Origin: Rhynchopus sp. YZ270_cl-10
Lineage: Eukaryota; Euglenozoa; Diplonemea; Diplonemida; Diplonemidae
DNA length: 64,000 nt
Reading direction: 5' to 3'
NCBI GenBank assembly: GCA_964035575.1
Contig: OZ037837.1
Coordinates: 248,001 to 312,000, forward strand
The notes under the pieces are model-generated. The model saw nothing but the letters and a program-made list of their open reading frames with translations. It was not told the origin of the DNA and did no database searches. A program made the position numbers and the translations under genes. This document shows, in pieces, positions 10,701 through 20,549 of the stretch. Position 1 is the first letter of the stretch. Every line of letters begins with the position of its first letter.

Positions 10701-11252
10701 CCCACCACACCCACGCACCCACACAGAGTTCGAGGGCGGCGGTGTTGCAGGAGGCTCGTTGATCGTCAGAAGAATTGTTGCACCTGACTTCTTCGTGTGT
10801 GTGGTCCTGATGTCGAGGTTCGGCCCAATGCCCCAAATGATAGGTGTGGTGCCAAGAACAAGCACTCTGTCCACAGAGTCACCAGTGTTCATCAGACGTG
10901 TCATTGTGTAGGTCGTCTTCCCGTTGCTCGTGGTGGCAGTGATGCTGTCCAGGTTCTGCACTGCGTCGCGTGGTGGCTGGAACAGCCCCGTACAGTGAGC
11001 ATCCTCACACGTGCCTCCTGCTGTGGTGGAGCAAGTGATGGTGTCTGCATCGCTCATGCTTGAGCCAAAGGCAACGGAACACCACTTATCAAAGTCGCAG
11101 ATCAGCGACATCGACATCGTGTTGCCGTCACTGCTGAGCGACCACTCAAACGTCATTTCGCTTGTGGGAGTGAACGACTGCACAAATCCTGACACTGGCA
11201 GAACTGATGCCATAAAAATAGCAAGAAACGGCAGCACCATGTTGGTATGCAT
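7746..11252 (-). CDS. DOMON-ferric reductase/NADPH oxidase-like flavocytochrome
   Basis: Predicted 1,168-residue surface oxidoreductase. A signal peptide follows the chosen Met (MHTNMVLPFLAIFMASVLPV); the frame is open further upstream but that part reads into a transposon relic. Four DOMON-type heme/sugar-binding domains follow, at about 31-166, 176-331, 375-512 and 534-666; the first and third are close copies (shared CEDAHC and LFQPPRDAVQNLD), so they arose by internal duplication. A Pro-rich linker lies at 332-374. About six membrane helices (679-895) carry two His pairs, each spaced 14 residues (about 789/803 and 857/871), the bis-heme pattern of the ferric reductase domain. The FAD site is HPFSV (955) and the NAD(P)H site GGGVGVTP (1018) with CGP (1134). 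Expected role: moving electrons from cytosolic NADPH across the membrane to external iron, copper or oxygen, perhaps through the DOMON hemes. Substrate unknown. Confidence 0.88.
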   Translation of the reverse strand: MHTNMVLPFLAIFMASVLPVSGFVQSFTPTSEMTFEWSLSSDGNTMSMSLICDFDKWCSVAFGSSMSDADTITCSTTAGGTCEDAHCTGLFQPPRDAVQNLDSITATTSNGKTTYTMTRLMNTGDSVDRVLVLGTTPIIWGIGPNLDIRTTHTKKSGATILLTINEPPATPPPSNSVWVRGCGGTRILSANEMTIDYEMGSLGADEAVQFTVRITGTYEYGSIGFRTTGDEMQNYDILAWDLSQDKIVDYNIMTVPEAAPSGVDEQQDGVFVSRTARTVVFRRRLSTGDSHDYVLQSGRQFELGWAVGYGSPNDGTWLEHPEADDADITLNACPPTPSPPVTSQPGPSPPTPMPPTPPAPGQSGTGSTPGSQFFKPNQDMSFEWSMSTDGTTLLMTLDCISTKWCSIGFGASMSDADTITCSTTTPGSCEDAHCAGLFQPPRDAVQNLDNVNAVTANGRTVFTMTRLMNTGDSIDKVLVQGTEPLIWGVGVGEDIRLTHATKGATTILLSTNVAPATPAPPTPAPVVGQAGPTYSVSFAQQYSMTWSMTGDVITYVFTCSPGLWCAFGFGTSMADADTYTCSQSSCFDGHCSGYVVQVQDVLNDVLSYSIVGATDYTFSRKVNTMDPADTVIVDKMQDVIWAYGPYTVGNLDTHEAGGSFGSKRINFFTGASASVGKNKLVYLILTFVLLLLPAIFVPLTKLSCCKAFEAPRFLGRMMVKGVGVYVVGVMWAGAAVCFYYANEDRLVWYKSLGHVAQLLLGMSFSMPSGRQSWIWICFGMPHEKVVFFHGIIGFLFMAVGTLHGVMYIVDGENAFKWGGGDVNNLAGTLAIIFMFALCVTSLPPVRRGAYHFFLMAHWCFIPLILVFAIIHTTSTVLFLIPGILSLIAQRVVRNFIVPYYTVVSKDDTPSQAYSKLRVAPAVPPTREPIFNFRDIFPGMYIRVRVKSLSNMLQSHPFSVMRVHPETYGFSIVVKNMGKGTSTDNMIRDLQAGSLLRVSEPCGVASMDLLNYDRVLLVGGGVGVTPLVAALHYLKTRSVYQEMPAKGETVQHRVSLVWAVRDVELLELLADELISCINAAPDLDLQINFTGAVEGNNNVFGMLGSKIKHGRPEVAKVLEGFGDPKDFESLAVFTCGPHALTGAAKKAVSAYAGQYPWMKADVHNETFEM

Positions 11253-11292
11253 ACGGGAATTCCTGCAATGGTGTGTGAGGTGTGAGGTGTGA

Positions 11293-11456
11293 GGGGAGAT
11301 CTGGTGTACAGATCGTGATCCATCGATGAGGTCCCAAAAGCAAAAATAAAACAATGTGAGGAGGGAGTTTCGTCTACTGTGACGTGCAGAGGAAAGGAAA
11401 ACACACCGGGGGGGGGAAATAATTTGTGAAAACTATTCCTGATGAAGGTGGTGTAC
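11293..11456. repeat. Relic of family A retroelement ends (both ends fused)
   Basis: 11293-11405 matches the left end of element A (17095-17210: ggggagatctggtgtac, cgatgaggtcc, aacaatgtgaggagg, ggaaaacacacc). It is followed directly by sequence matching the inner right end of A (21310-21352: aatttgtg, attcctgatgaaggtggtgt). So one solo fragment combines both termini around the shared block ggaaaggaaaacacacc, as a recombination product between terminal repeats would. It lies about 40 bp upstream of the reductase start and may supply its 5' leader. Confidence 0.7.
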
Positions 11457-11556
11457 AGATGGAAAAATGCTTGTACGACATCAAACGGTGACTTCGCTAT
11501 TATTTTGTGTTAATCGCATTGCATGCACGCCTTTGGTGCACTGTGATTTATCATGA

Positions 11557-11626
11557 AAATAATAAAACCTACAAAGTAACATTCTCGAACTTTTCTCCCA
11601 AAGTGATTTTCATTGGACACATCCCC
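11557..11626 (-). repeat. Short relic of the family B terminal segment
   Basis: The words aataataaaacctac and agtgattttcattggac with catcc match 3129-3187 and the reverse complement of 25570-25640, with about 10 extra bases between them. Like the 3118-3303 copy, it lies upstream of a minus-strand host gene. Confidence 0.55.
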
Positions 11627-13432
11627 AGAACAAAGACAGGAGACATTCCGCTACACGCAAATGTGCGCCATTTTGCTGCTACTGTGTGCTGTAACTGCAT
11701 GCTGTGCCAGTAAAGAATAGGCGCAGCGGTGTGTAATAGGGTTCAAACAGTGCGCCGCACAACCGTCCGCACTGAGCGCTAAACTAGGTAGTAACAGTGT
11801 ATCCACAAAGAATACGCATAACTGCGAAATAATAAAAACCCCTTTCATCTTTTGTTTAGTTGGTACGTCATACGAGATAAAAGGAAGCAACGGTGCGCTA
11901 CTAGGCTTCGCACGAGCGCCATACAAAGAAGGACACAGATGCCCGCTTTCTTTTTCATTGTATTTGTCTCTTTGATTCATTGATAAATTGATGACGCGTT
12001 GACACCTCGTGATATTTAGGTGACGGGCTAAAAAACGTGTCGTTCTTGTATGACACTTCGATGGCAAAGTGATAAGGAGCACAGTTTTTTTTTTCTTCTT
12101 GATAATGGATTATGTTAATCCAGAGCCAGTGGTACACGCATTTTGAATTAGAAGGAGCAGTATCCAATCATGTGGAAAGTGAGGCAAATGCAACCTGTCT
12201 GTTCCTTGCCACGTCACGACGAGCATGCAGTTCGTTATGTTTTGTCTCAGCATAGAGAGACATACACTCGAGCGTGTCTCCGTTCTAATTGTGACGATCT
12301 GCACGCTGCTGTGTCGCGCCATATGGAAACCTCCTGCCCAAAGCTCGTGTTTGCGACAGTATTCTGCCATTCTTTTCCGTAGACCTTGGCAAACCCGTAA
12401 ACCTGGCGGGTAGACCTTGAAGAAAACATGAAATTTACATACCACGCTCGCCAGGTTTTACAGCAGTCCTGAAGACATATTAGTGCAGCTATTTTATGAT
12501 TGTATGTACCATCTGTTCAATTCCTTTCCATTGCGACCACTCTCGGTATGATTCGCACAGCAGACATTTGGGTGACGGGCTTAAACACCCTACTTGCAGG
12601 TTAGCGAACTCACTTTTTTAGCAGATTGGTGTGGCAATGAGGAAGAACAGAGGCCTTTTCACACAGCTCACGCCTGGTTCGCGTGCGCGCTTCGCGCGCC
12701 CGCTCACTGTAGCAAGTGGGTGAACCACTGGTGCGGTTGTTAAATGCACCTTTCTGTGCAAACCTTTTGAGTTAAAAAAATAAGTAAACCGGGAAGGTCA
12801 ATAGGGGCAGCCCTGACAGGCGCATGTCCAGGTGCGCAAGCGCCGTGTGATCGATACTTCGTTGACACTCTAATCATTGAAAAGCCTCAGGGAATCCTTT
12901 GTTTAGTGTTGACTCACTATATCCGGTGTGTACCTACAGTGTGTGGACAATAGTTCCCACGGTAACCCAACCCAGAGTTTTGTACCCTCAGGCGCCTTCA
13001 CATTCAATCCTCCAATATCATACAGGCTCTGTTATTGCAAACCTTATGAATTCACTCCTAAGCTCACCACGTCTTACTGCACTGCTACACCTGCACTGCC
13101 AAGACATTTTTTGATTCACAGCACTATGTATAGGATATCCTTCCAATACACCCTAACTCGGTATGATTCATCCTGCACACATTTATTCATTCCCACCTGT
13201 GCGTAAATAGTCGAATGTTTTTAATGTTTTACCCGCAAATATTTATGAAATTTCCATGCTACTCTCGCCAGTATTTACAGCACTCGTACAGTGTTTCTGC
13301 CCTGGTATTTTTTGATCATCCGTACTATGTGTTCGATATCTTTCCATTGCGACCACTCTCGGTATGATTCCCCCCTCACATATTTACTCATTCACACATG
13401 AGCGTAAAAAGTCGAAAATTTTTGGTTTTTGT

Positions 13433-13651
13433 AGCAAATGCCAGCTGGTCTGAAGAGTGATCTGACCATATTCCCCAGGTATAACTGGTACTCAAAAAAT
13501 GAATTGGCGAAGGAATCTTGCACTTTTGACCATCACACATTACATGTGTTTTTAAGGCAAAAATGACCGAAAAAGCTGCTTTTTGGCTGAATGCCAACCT
13601 TCAAAAATATTGTCATTTTTTTATAACGACTGGCAAAACATTTTTTTTTTG
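13433..13651. repeat. Direct repeat R1 (pairs with 13954-14177)
   Basis: About 220 bp from gtagcaaatgccagctgg to gactggcaaaacattttt, essentially identical to 13954-14177. R1 is followed by unrelated AT-rich sequence, while R2 runs straight into the left end of retroelement B, so one copy defines the element's boundary. Non-coding. Confidence 0.85.
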
Positions 13652-13853
13652 CCCACAATATCTCCTAACTATCCGATTTTCTGGTCCGGTAATTTTTTAG
13701 AAGAACAAACAATTTTTCAAATTTTTCATTTTTTTGGTCAAATCCAGCCTATGGTGAGGGTGTGTGTGGGTGGGTAGTGTGTGTGGGTGTGGGTGGCGCA
13801 CATCCTTATAGTAAAAACAAAAAAACTAACGTTTTTTAGAATTTAAATCTGAA

Positions 13854-13902
13854 CTGGAGTGTGTGTACTGGGCAGTTTCACTCCCCAGTACACACACTCC
13901 AG
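13854..13902. repeat. Perfect 19-bp hairpin
   Basis: Arms 13854-13872 (ctggagtgtgtgtactggg) and 13884-13902 are exact reverse complements with an 11-base loop (cagtttcactc). It lies between the two direct repeats R1 and R2. No compensatory or conserved copy was seen elsewhere in the window, so a role (RNA structure, element end) is open. Confidence 0.8.
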
Positions 13903-13953
13903 CTAACTGCACTGGGTTTTCAGGCGAAAAGTGGCCTGTTGAAAAAGTGGTGT

Positions 13954-14177
13954 TTTTGTAGCAAATGCCAGCTGGTCTGAAGAGTGATCTGACCATATTC
14001 CCCAGGTATAACTGGTACTCAAAAAATGAATTGGCGAAGGAATCTTGCACTTTTGACCATCACACATTACATGTGTTTTTAAGGCAAAAATGACCGAAAA
14101 AGCTGCTTTTTGGCTGAATGCCAACCTTCAAAAATATTGTCATTTTTTTATAACGACTGGCAAAACATTTTTTTTTT
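13954..14177. repeat. Direct repeat R2, abutting retroelement B
   Basis: Second copy of the 220-bp direct repeat, ending in a T-run immediately before gtatacaacagac, the first bases of the B terminal repeat. Confidence 0.85.
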
Positions 14178-14413
14178 GTATACAACAGACGAAGCGGTAC
14201 GCGTACGGTTGTAAAGAAATAATACAGACCGAAATGTTTGGGCGTCTTCGGTTCGAATGATTGGAATTGTGTGTGTAGTTCAGACATAAATACTGGCTCT
14301 TCTATCTTGTTCTTTTATTCATTGTTTTCCTTTCATTGCCCTTTGCTTGTGCTCCCCGACTCCAATTCAACCAACACTTACAGAGGGGGGTCAAAAAGTT
14401 ATTAGCGTTTTTC

Positions 14414-14447
<34 letters not shown>
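14178..14447 (+). repeat. Left terminal repeat of element B with poly(A) tract
   Basis: Matches 25643-25898 and 30595-30856 in the same orientation, with essentially no differences up to an A-tract of variable length (30 here, shorter on the right). The A-tract ends exactly at the first base of the gag-like start codon. It contains a ggttcgaa word that resembles a pol III B box, probably by chance. Confidence 0.8.
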
Positions 14448-14449
<2 letters not shown>

Positions 14450-17094
14450 CCGTTTGAGGGCAGATCCAGAGACACTTTTGTTTTGGATGAGGTGGACTGG
14501 GTGAGCGCTAGACCTTTGCCTATTCCGGCGCAGCCCGCTCTCCTTCAACATGGTTGCGTCTTCCCCTCATGCCCCGTCGCTCATACCTCGCAGTATTGCT
14601 GGATCTGCGGATACGGCGCCCATCAGCAGTGTGTCAAGGATAAGCTCCCCACGCAAGCCATCGCCGCCGCTTTTCTCGTCAATTACCACACCGGTGAGTT
14701 TACCTGCCCTGTATGCGCCTGGGTGGACGAGGAGCCGGCCGATGTAGACCCTGTTGCGAACCTGCCTCAGCCGCCACTACACCAGGATCCTGAGCCTATT
14801 CCGCAGGGGGACCCGATTCAGGACCAGCCGCAGCCTCAGTTGGCACAGCTCATTGCACAGCTCATCGCACAGCAGCAGGACCAGCCGCCACCGCAGCTAC
14901 CCGTACCGCAGGAACAGCAGCAGCCAGGGCACGTGGCGCAGCATCCGCAGCCGCCTGTGCTCCCGGCGCAGCATCCCGTACATCAGAACCAGCAGCAGCC
15001 AGGGCACGTGGCGCAGCATCCGCAGCCGCCTGTGCTCCCGGCGCAGCATCCCGTACATCAAAACCAGCAGCAGCCAGGGCACGTGGCGCAGCATCCGCAG
15101 CCGCCTGTGCTCCCGGCGCAGCTCCCAGGACAGCCGAATCAGCAGCCGCCTCCGCAGATGGCGCAGCTTCCTGCCCAAGGTCTCGCGCAGGCCATCGCGC
15201 AGCTACTCGGGCCTCACGCGGCCCCCCCGCCGGGTCCGCAGCAGCAGCAGCAGCAGCAGCAGCAGCCGGCACAGCTGATCGCGCAGCTCCTGGCCCTACC
15301 GGCCCAACAGCCCCCTCCTGCCCAGCAAGCCCAGCCGCCGGCCCCGGGCGCGGCTCAGCAGCAGGGGGTCCCTCAGCAGGCGCAAGCCGTGCCCCAGCTT
15401 GATGCGCTAGCGCCGATCCTGCAGCAACTCTTGGCTCCGCAGCTGGCCCTACAAAACGTCATCCGGGACGTGGCCCAGCTGCGGAGCCAAGCCGGTATGG
15501 CCCTCCCCCACAATTTTAACCCCTTTTGTGCCATTGATTGGCGTCCCTTCCTCCACAACCCACAGAAGATCGGCGTACTTCGCTGGAAGCTGAAGGAGGA
15601 AGGCGGCGCACCCGCGGTTGCCTTGCGCTCCCTCCCTGCCGCCGCTAGCGCAGAAGATTGTGCCCTCGCACAAGCGCACGACAGAGTGCACGCCACTCTC
15701 TCGGGAATGCGCCGCGAGGACCCCCCCGCCAACGACGACCGCTTGTCCGACCTCCACCAACTGCTCACTTGGGCATATCGGTGTTTGTTGGTCAAGAAGT
15801 ATGATCTCGCAACGGGACATGCTTACCTTGTGCTGGCACTCGAGAAGGATTGGCAATCCTTTTCGACGGGCCACCAGGCACGCTACTCCGACCAGGCCAT
15901 ACGGACTGGGAAGGACGCGGCCCTGGATCGCAAGGACCGGTTTCGAGGGTCGCGGGGGTCGGGGAACAAGCGAGAGAGGGATACCGATAGGGAGCAGGGA
16001 AAGGGGGGGAAGCAGGGGGGGAAGCAGGGGGGGAAGCAGGGGGGGAAGCAGGGGGGGAAGCAGGGGGGGAAGCAGGGGGGGAAGCAGGGGGGGAAGCAGG
16101 GGGGGAAGCAGGGGGGGAAGCAGGGGGGGAAGCAGGGGGGGAAGCAGGGGGGGAAGCAGGGGGGGAAGCAGGGGGGGAAGCAGGGGGGGAAGCAGGGGGG
16201 GAAGCAGGGGGGGAAGCAGGGGGGGAAGCAGGGGGGGAAGCAGGGGGGGAAGCAGGGGGGGAAGCAGGGGGGGAAGCAGGGGGGGAAGCAGGGGGGGAAG
16301 CAGGGGGGGAAGCAGGGGGGGAAGCAGGGGGGGAAGCAGGGGGGGAAGCAGGGGGGGAAGCAGGGGGGGAAGCAGGGGGGGAAGCAGGGGGGGAAGCAGG
16401 GGGGGAAGCAGGGGGGGAAGCAGGGGGGGAAGCAGGGGGGGAAGCAGGGGGGGAAGCAGGGGGGGAAGCAGGGGGGGAAGCAGGGGGGGAAGCAGGGGGG
16501 GAAGCAGGGGGGGAAGCAGGGGGGGAAGCAGGGGGGGAAGCAGGGGGGGAAGCAGGGGGGGAAGCAGGGGGGGAAGCAGGGGGGGAAGCAGGGGGGGAAG
16601 CAGGGGGGGAAGCAGGGGGGGAAGCAGGGGGGGAAGCAGGGGGGGAAGCAGGGGGGGAAGCAGGGGGGGAAGCAGGGGGGGAAGCAGGGGGGGAAGCAGG
16701 GGGGGAAGCAGGGGGGGAAGCAGGGGGGGAAGCAGGGGGGGAAGCAGGGGGGGAAGCAGGGGGGGAAGCAGGGGGGGAAGCAGGGGGGGAAGCAGGGGGG
16801 GAAGCAGGGGGGGAAGCAGGGGGGGAAGCAGGGGGGGAAGCAGGGGGGGAAGCAGGGGGGGAAGCAGGGGGGGAAGCAGGGGGGGAAGCAGGGGGGGAAG
16901 CAGGGGGGGAAGCAGGGGGGGAAGCAGGGGGGGAAGCAGGGGGGGAAGCAGGGGGGGAAGCAGGGGGGGAAGCAGGGGGGGAAGCAGGGGGGGAAGCAGG
17001 GGGGGAAGCAGGGGGGGAAGCAGGGGGGGAAGCAGGGGGGGAAACAGGGGGGGAAGCAGGGGGGGAAGCAGGGGGGGAAGCAGGGGGGGAAGCA
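14447..17094 (+). CDS. Gag-like frame of element B with GGKQ minisatellite tail
   Basis: The first 90 residues hold a Cys/His cluster (HGCVFPSCPVAHTSQYCWIC, then HQQC and FTCPVC) that looks like a RING/PHD-type zinc-binding module. Then comes a Gln/Pro-rich low-complexity region with three near-identical blocks (QQPGHVAQHPQPPVLPAQ) and a helical segment (about 350-500) that could be the capsid-like core. The tail is about 90 repeats of Gly-Gly-Lys-Gln encoded by a 12-bp minisatellite. Assignment as gag rests on position at the 5' end of a retroelement and nucleic-acid-binding style composition, not on a recognised capsid fold. Its right side meets the nested element A. Fossil treatment applies; no further breakdown is given. 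Confidence 0.6.
16009..17094 (+). repeat. 12-bp G-rich minisatellite, first array
   Basis: About 90 head-to-tail copies of gaagcagggggg, nearly homogeneous. The unit has no stop in any of the six frames, so long artificial frames arise on both strands. Strong G-run asymmetry makes quadruplex formation on the plus strand likely. Confidence 0.95.
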
Positions 17095-17322
17095 GGGGAG
17101 ATCTGGTGTACAAATAGTGATCCGTCGATGAGGTCCTGAAAGCGCAACAAAAACAATGTGAGGAGGGGTTTCGTTTATTGTGACGTACGAGGGAAGGAAA
17201 ACACACCATATACCGCTTTGGTACATCGTTTCCAGTCCGATTGACATGTGTACGACCACCACACTCTTTTGAAGAAAGGACAAGAGAAAAAGAGAAAGAA
17301 TAAAAGAAATCACAAATGCATA

Positions 17323-19004
17323 TCACTCTGAAAAACCAAAAGAATCAACCTTCTTGTGAACACGGTCCCAACACAGCGGTACCGCTATCGTTCCCTCAGA
17401 GAGATGTGTGCGCCGGGATAACTGATCCGCAGTGCTGTTCTCCTCTGAGGCGATCCACTCAACACGAAGGTGGTGTGGTTGCACAAAAGAAAAAATATAA
17501 CGTAAAAATAGGTTCCCTAGACGAGACTTTGTATGTCCCCGTCTGATCGCATGCGCCAAGCCCTCGTTGTCCACCAGCAGGAGGGTCCCACTCTTTGAGG
17601 AACCGCTCTCCAATGCAGCTCTGATGCCCTTCATCGCAGCTTCTGCCTCCAGCAGGAAGATGTCGCGGTGCGTCGCAGCCTGCACCCACTGTCCCCAGTC
17701 CGCCCCGGCCTCGGCATCGTCCAGGTGCTGCCACACAATGCCCCAACCAGTCGTACTCGCGTCCGTCCACACCACCGTGTCCCATGCAGAAGCCGGCTCC
17801 GGCAATGAAAAATCCCGAATGGGGCGCACGAAAGCATCGACAATCTCAGCCATCTCCCTCCGCAAGTCATCCGGGATCACCACCTCTACGTCCCAGTCCA
17901 GTTCGCCTCTCACGATCTTCGTGGACCACCCACTGAGGCACCGGAGTATGGCGTCGAAGTGACACAGCGGAACGCCCAGGACATGTAGCACTCGCATAGC
18001 AATACCCACCATCTGCCATATGCGCCGAATCGACAACTTCCACGCAGACGCAAATGAAACAAAAATCAGCATCACCTTCTCCCTCCACGTGCTCGGAAAC
18101 CGCAATACACCCTGCTCAGGTGACCACTCCACACCAATGTACTCCAAAGTCCGCACTGGGCTGAGGCACGATTTCTTCTCGTTTATTTCTGCTCCTGCAA
18201 AACTGAACCGTTCCAGGATCCCTGCTACCGATGCCTGAACTCCTTCACAAGACTCTCCGAAGACAAGGATGTCGTCCAAGTACACCATCGCACGCACGCC
18301 CACTGCTCTACCCACAAGCGCTTCCGCTGTGTTCTGTGCTATGTAGGGGGCCACAGACCAGCCCATCGGCACCCGAGTCCATCTGTACCAGCTTTGCCCG
18401 ACGCGAAAACAGAAGAAAGAGGAGACGTTGTTGTGGATAGGAAGTTGGTGGAAGAATCCTTTCAGGTCTATTTTTGCCAACCACGTAGCCTTCCTGTGCT
18501 TCAGGATGTGGAACAGGTGCGGCGGGGCGAAGAGGTGGAACTTTGGGGGCTTTGGCATCACGCAGTTGATGGGACGGCCGTCAATCACCGTGCGGTGAAT
18601 CAGCGGATCAGACTTCGGAACCGTAAACACCTTGACCACTCCGCGGACACACTCACGTTTCGTCACCTTCATGCAGACACCAGCCTTCAAACATGCCGAC
18701 ACAAAAGAGGGAGGGAGGTTGGATTTCGGTCCTGGGATGGGGATCTTGCCTGACTTCACCTCCGAAATAGCGTTAGGGTTCGTCATCCAGCTTGCGAAAT
18801 GTGGGTCCATACCCGCTTCCGTCGCCAGTTGCGACAGACGTTGCACGTTGATGGTGGAGGTCGGGAAGGAGTCAAGCTTTGCCTGTCTGGGGGGTGGCTT
18901 ACCCAAATCGGGCCACGTCAGGGAAGACTCTCCGGACTGCTCACCCGATACCTCATTCTCATGTTCCTCCAATATCCCCCGATAGCCCTCCTGCAGACCC
19001 CGAA
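17323..19004 (-). CDS. Element A reverse transcriptase and RNase H
   Basis: Converts the element's RNA into DNA. RT signatures read in order: VFTVPKSD, VIDGRPIN, AKIDLKGFFHQLPI, the RVPMGWSVAPYIAQ segment and the active-site YLDDILVFGE. An RNase H domain follows (VVWTDASTTGWGIVWQ, ELEAEAAMKGI-type Glu, LLLVDNEGLAHAI, and SEENSTADQLSR near the end), in the style of DIRS/VIPER elements. The recombinase gene lies upstream and overlaps in another frame; the exact start of the RT product is not fixed. Treated as part of a fossil element. Confidence 0.85.
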
Positions 19005-20549
19005 TCACTGAAGAGAAGACAGCAGATTCGCCTCCAGCGTTCGTCGACCCCGTGTGTTCGTCCTCAGGTAACGCACCGTCTCTGCTTCGTTCGCGTGTCT
19101 GAGGAGCTCCCGCAGCTCGCTTCTTTCCACTCCCGTCTTCTCCACCTCCTGGATCGCCCCCCGTCGTAACGAATGTAGCCATGCTGCGTTGGGAAACACC
19201 TTCTTCATAGCACGTTTCAGGCTTTCGTACACATTTGAATTCCCGCCGAAGACTAGCTGTTTTTCGTCCTTGATGCTTCGCATGAATCTCACCGCTACCG
19301 CAGTCAGTCTCCCTGGAGGCATGTTGATGGGGGGCCGCCATCCCTTGCATCCTTTCTCCCGCGCAAAGAATTCCCCCCCCACGGTGTCCAGCTTCTGCGG
19401 TGTGTCCGAGCGGAATTCCCTCCAATCTACCTTCGTGATGAAGCGCAGGTCGGGAACGCGAGCTCTCGATACCCATGCAATCGCGGCCAGTGCTGCAGCC
19501 GGCTTGTTCCCTTGCGACCACAGCGTCTCTATTGCAGTTGAAGCTTCTGTGGTGGTCATTGGTGGTGCCTGTCGCGGGCGGATCATCGTGCTCAAACGTA
19601 TAAGTCCTTTCTTTGCCTCCAGCAGCTTCCGCGTTCGAACTCCTCGCATGCCCATGCTCAGCGACTTTCGCACGATCACCTCCACGTAGGTCTGTACAGT
19701 CTTCGGAGAAGCCGATGCCAGCATCCTGTGCGCGTAGCCGATGATGAGGTCGTCGGGGGGGAGGCCGTCGCGCTGCGTCGCACGCCACTCCATAAACCGG
19801 TCGAAGACCCGGTCTTGCTCCGCCCGGTACTTCGGGGCGTTCGCAAACTGACCGAGCTGGTCCCATTCCAGCGTCCGGTGCAGCAGCTTCCCCAGTACCT
19901 TCCCGTCTCGTTCCGCAAACACCAAGTCCTCCACAGCTTTCGCCCTCTGCAGCGACATCTTCCTCGTCCCAAGCGACATGTGCTCCGGTAGGTGTGGTGG
20001 GGGCAGGACCTCCTTGGGCGGGGTCACCGGGTCCGTCACCAGTTTCGGCCCTGTTCGCCCCGTGTCGCTCTGTCGCACTGTGACCCAGTTCCTTGGGGAG
20101 TTCCTCGTCCCTGTTCGTCCCTTTTCTCCCTTCTGTCGTCCCTCGTCCCTCTTTGTTTGTTGTAGTTGATGTGATTTTTGACGTCGATTCACCCCATAGT
20201 TCGTTCTGTTCGACCCAGTATTTTGACCCTTGTTTCCCCCGGAGTTGTAGATGGTGTTGTTGTTGATGTTGACGCGGTGGTGGCTACTGGCGAAAAGGCT
20301 TCCCCCCTTTGCCTCCTTTCCGTCCGAAGGTCGCCGATGGGTCGAACCTCGTGCGCTTCGATCCCCTGTCGTTGTAGTTGTTGGAGGAGGTGGTGCTGTG
20401 GCGTCTCTTCGTGCCTGCAAAGCGCGCATTCGCTGCCGTCGCTGCCAGCATCGCTGCACGGCGTTGGGGGGTGGTCGAAGTGCCCATCGATGTACGGGAA
20501 CGGAACGCCCTGGCCGCCTCCAGCCCCATCGTGAAACGGTAGTGCACAC
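19005..20549 (-). CDS. Element A tyrosine recombinase
   Basis: The C-terminal 300 residues carry the tyrosine recombinase signature: Arg in WVSRARVPDLRF, HSLRRGAI (the H-x-x-R box), LLRHANEAETVRYL (His and the Tyr nucleophile). It integrates the element's circular DNA without a DDE integrase. The first 150 residues of the frame are Ser/Thr/Arg-rich and overlap the gag frame, so the true start is probably downstream, near the segment EHMSLGTRKM (about 19980). Fossil element; no finer account given. Confidence 0.82.
   Translation of the reverse strand: MCTTVSRWGWRRPGRSVPVHRWALRPPPNAVQRCWQRRQRMRALQARRDATAPPPPTTTTTGDRSARGSTHRRPSDGKEAKGGSLFASSHHRVNINNNTIYNSGGNKGQNTGSNRTNYGVNRRQKSHQLQQTKRDEGRQKGEKGRTGTRNSPRNWVTVRQSDTGRTGPKLVTDPVTPPKEVLPPPHLPEHMSLGTRKMSLQRAKAVEDLVFAERDGKVLGKLLHRTLEWDQLGQFANAPKYRAEQDRVFDRFMEWRATQRDGLPPDDLIIGYAHRMLASASPKTVQTYVEVIVRKSLSMGMRGVRTRKLLEAKKGLIRLSTMIRPRQAPPMTTTEASTAIETLWSQGNKPAAALAAIAWVSRARVPDLRFITKVDWREFRSDTPQKLDTVGGEFFAREKGCKGWRPPINMPPGRLTAVAVRFMRSIKDEKQLVFGGNSNVYESLKRAMKKVFPNAAWLHSLRRGAIQEVEKTGVERSELRELLRHANEAETVRYLRTNTRGRRTLEANLLSSLQ

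Larger units (their letters stand above)
11627..14177. other. Non-coding spacer rich in diverged repeats
   Basis: No gene recognised. Main structures: a roughly 205-bp diverged repeat at 12424-12560, 13040-13170 and 13250-13380 (shared words tccttt/atatctttccattgcg, ctcggtatgattc, cgtaaa-agtcgaa), a GC-rich palindrome near 12690 (gcgcgcttcgcgcgc), a 220-bp direct repeat, and a perfect hairpin; the last two are listed separately. Confidence 0.5.

Noticed and set aside
12580-12780. GC-rich palindrome near 12690 as origin or terminator
   Set aside because: Only a short gcgcgc-centred palindrome; no supporting context.
15449-17326. Long minus-strand and second plus-strand frames over the minisatellite (poly LLPP, CFPP, ASPP, GGSR)
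   Set aside because: Pure repeat translation with no conserved domain; antisense or off-frame to the gag-like frame.
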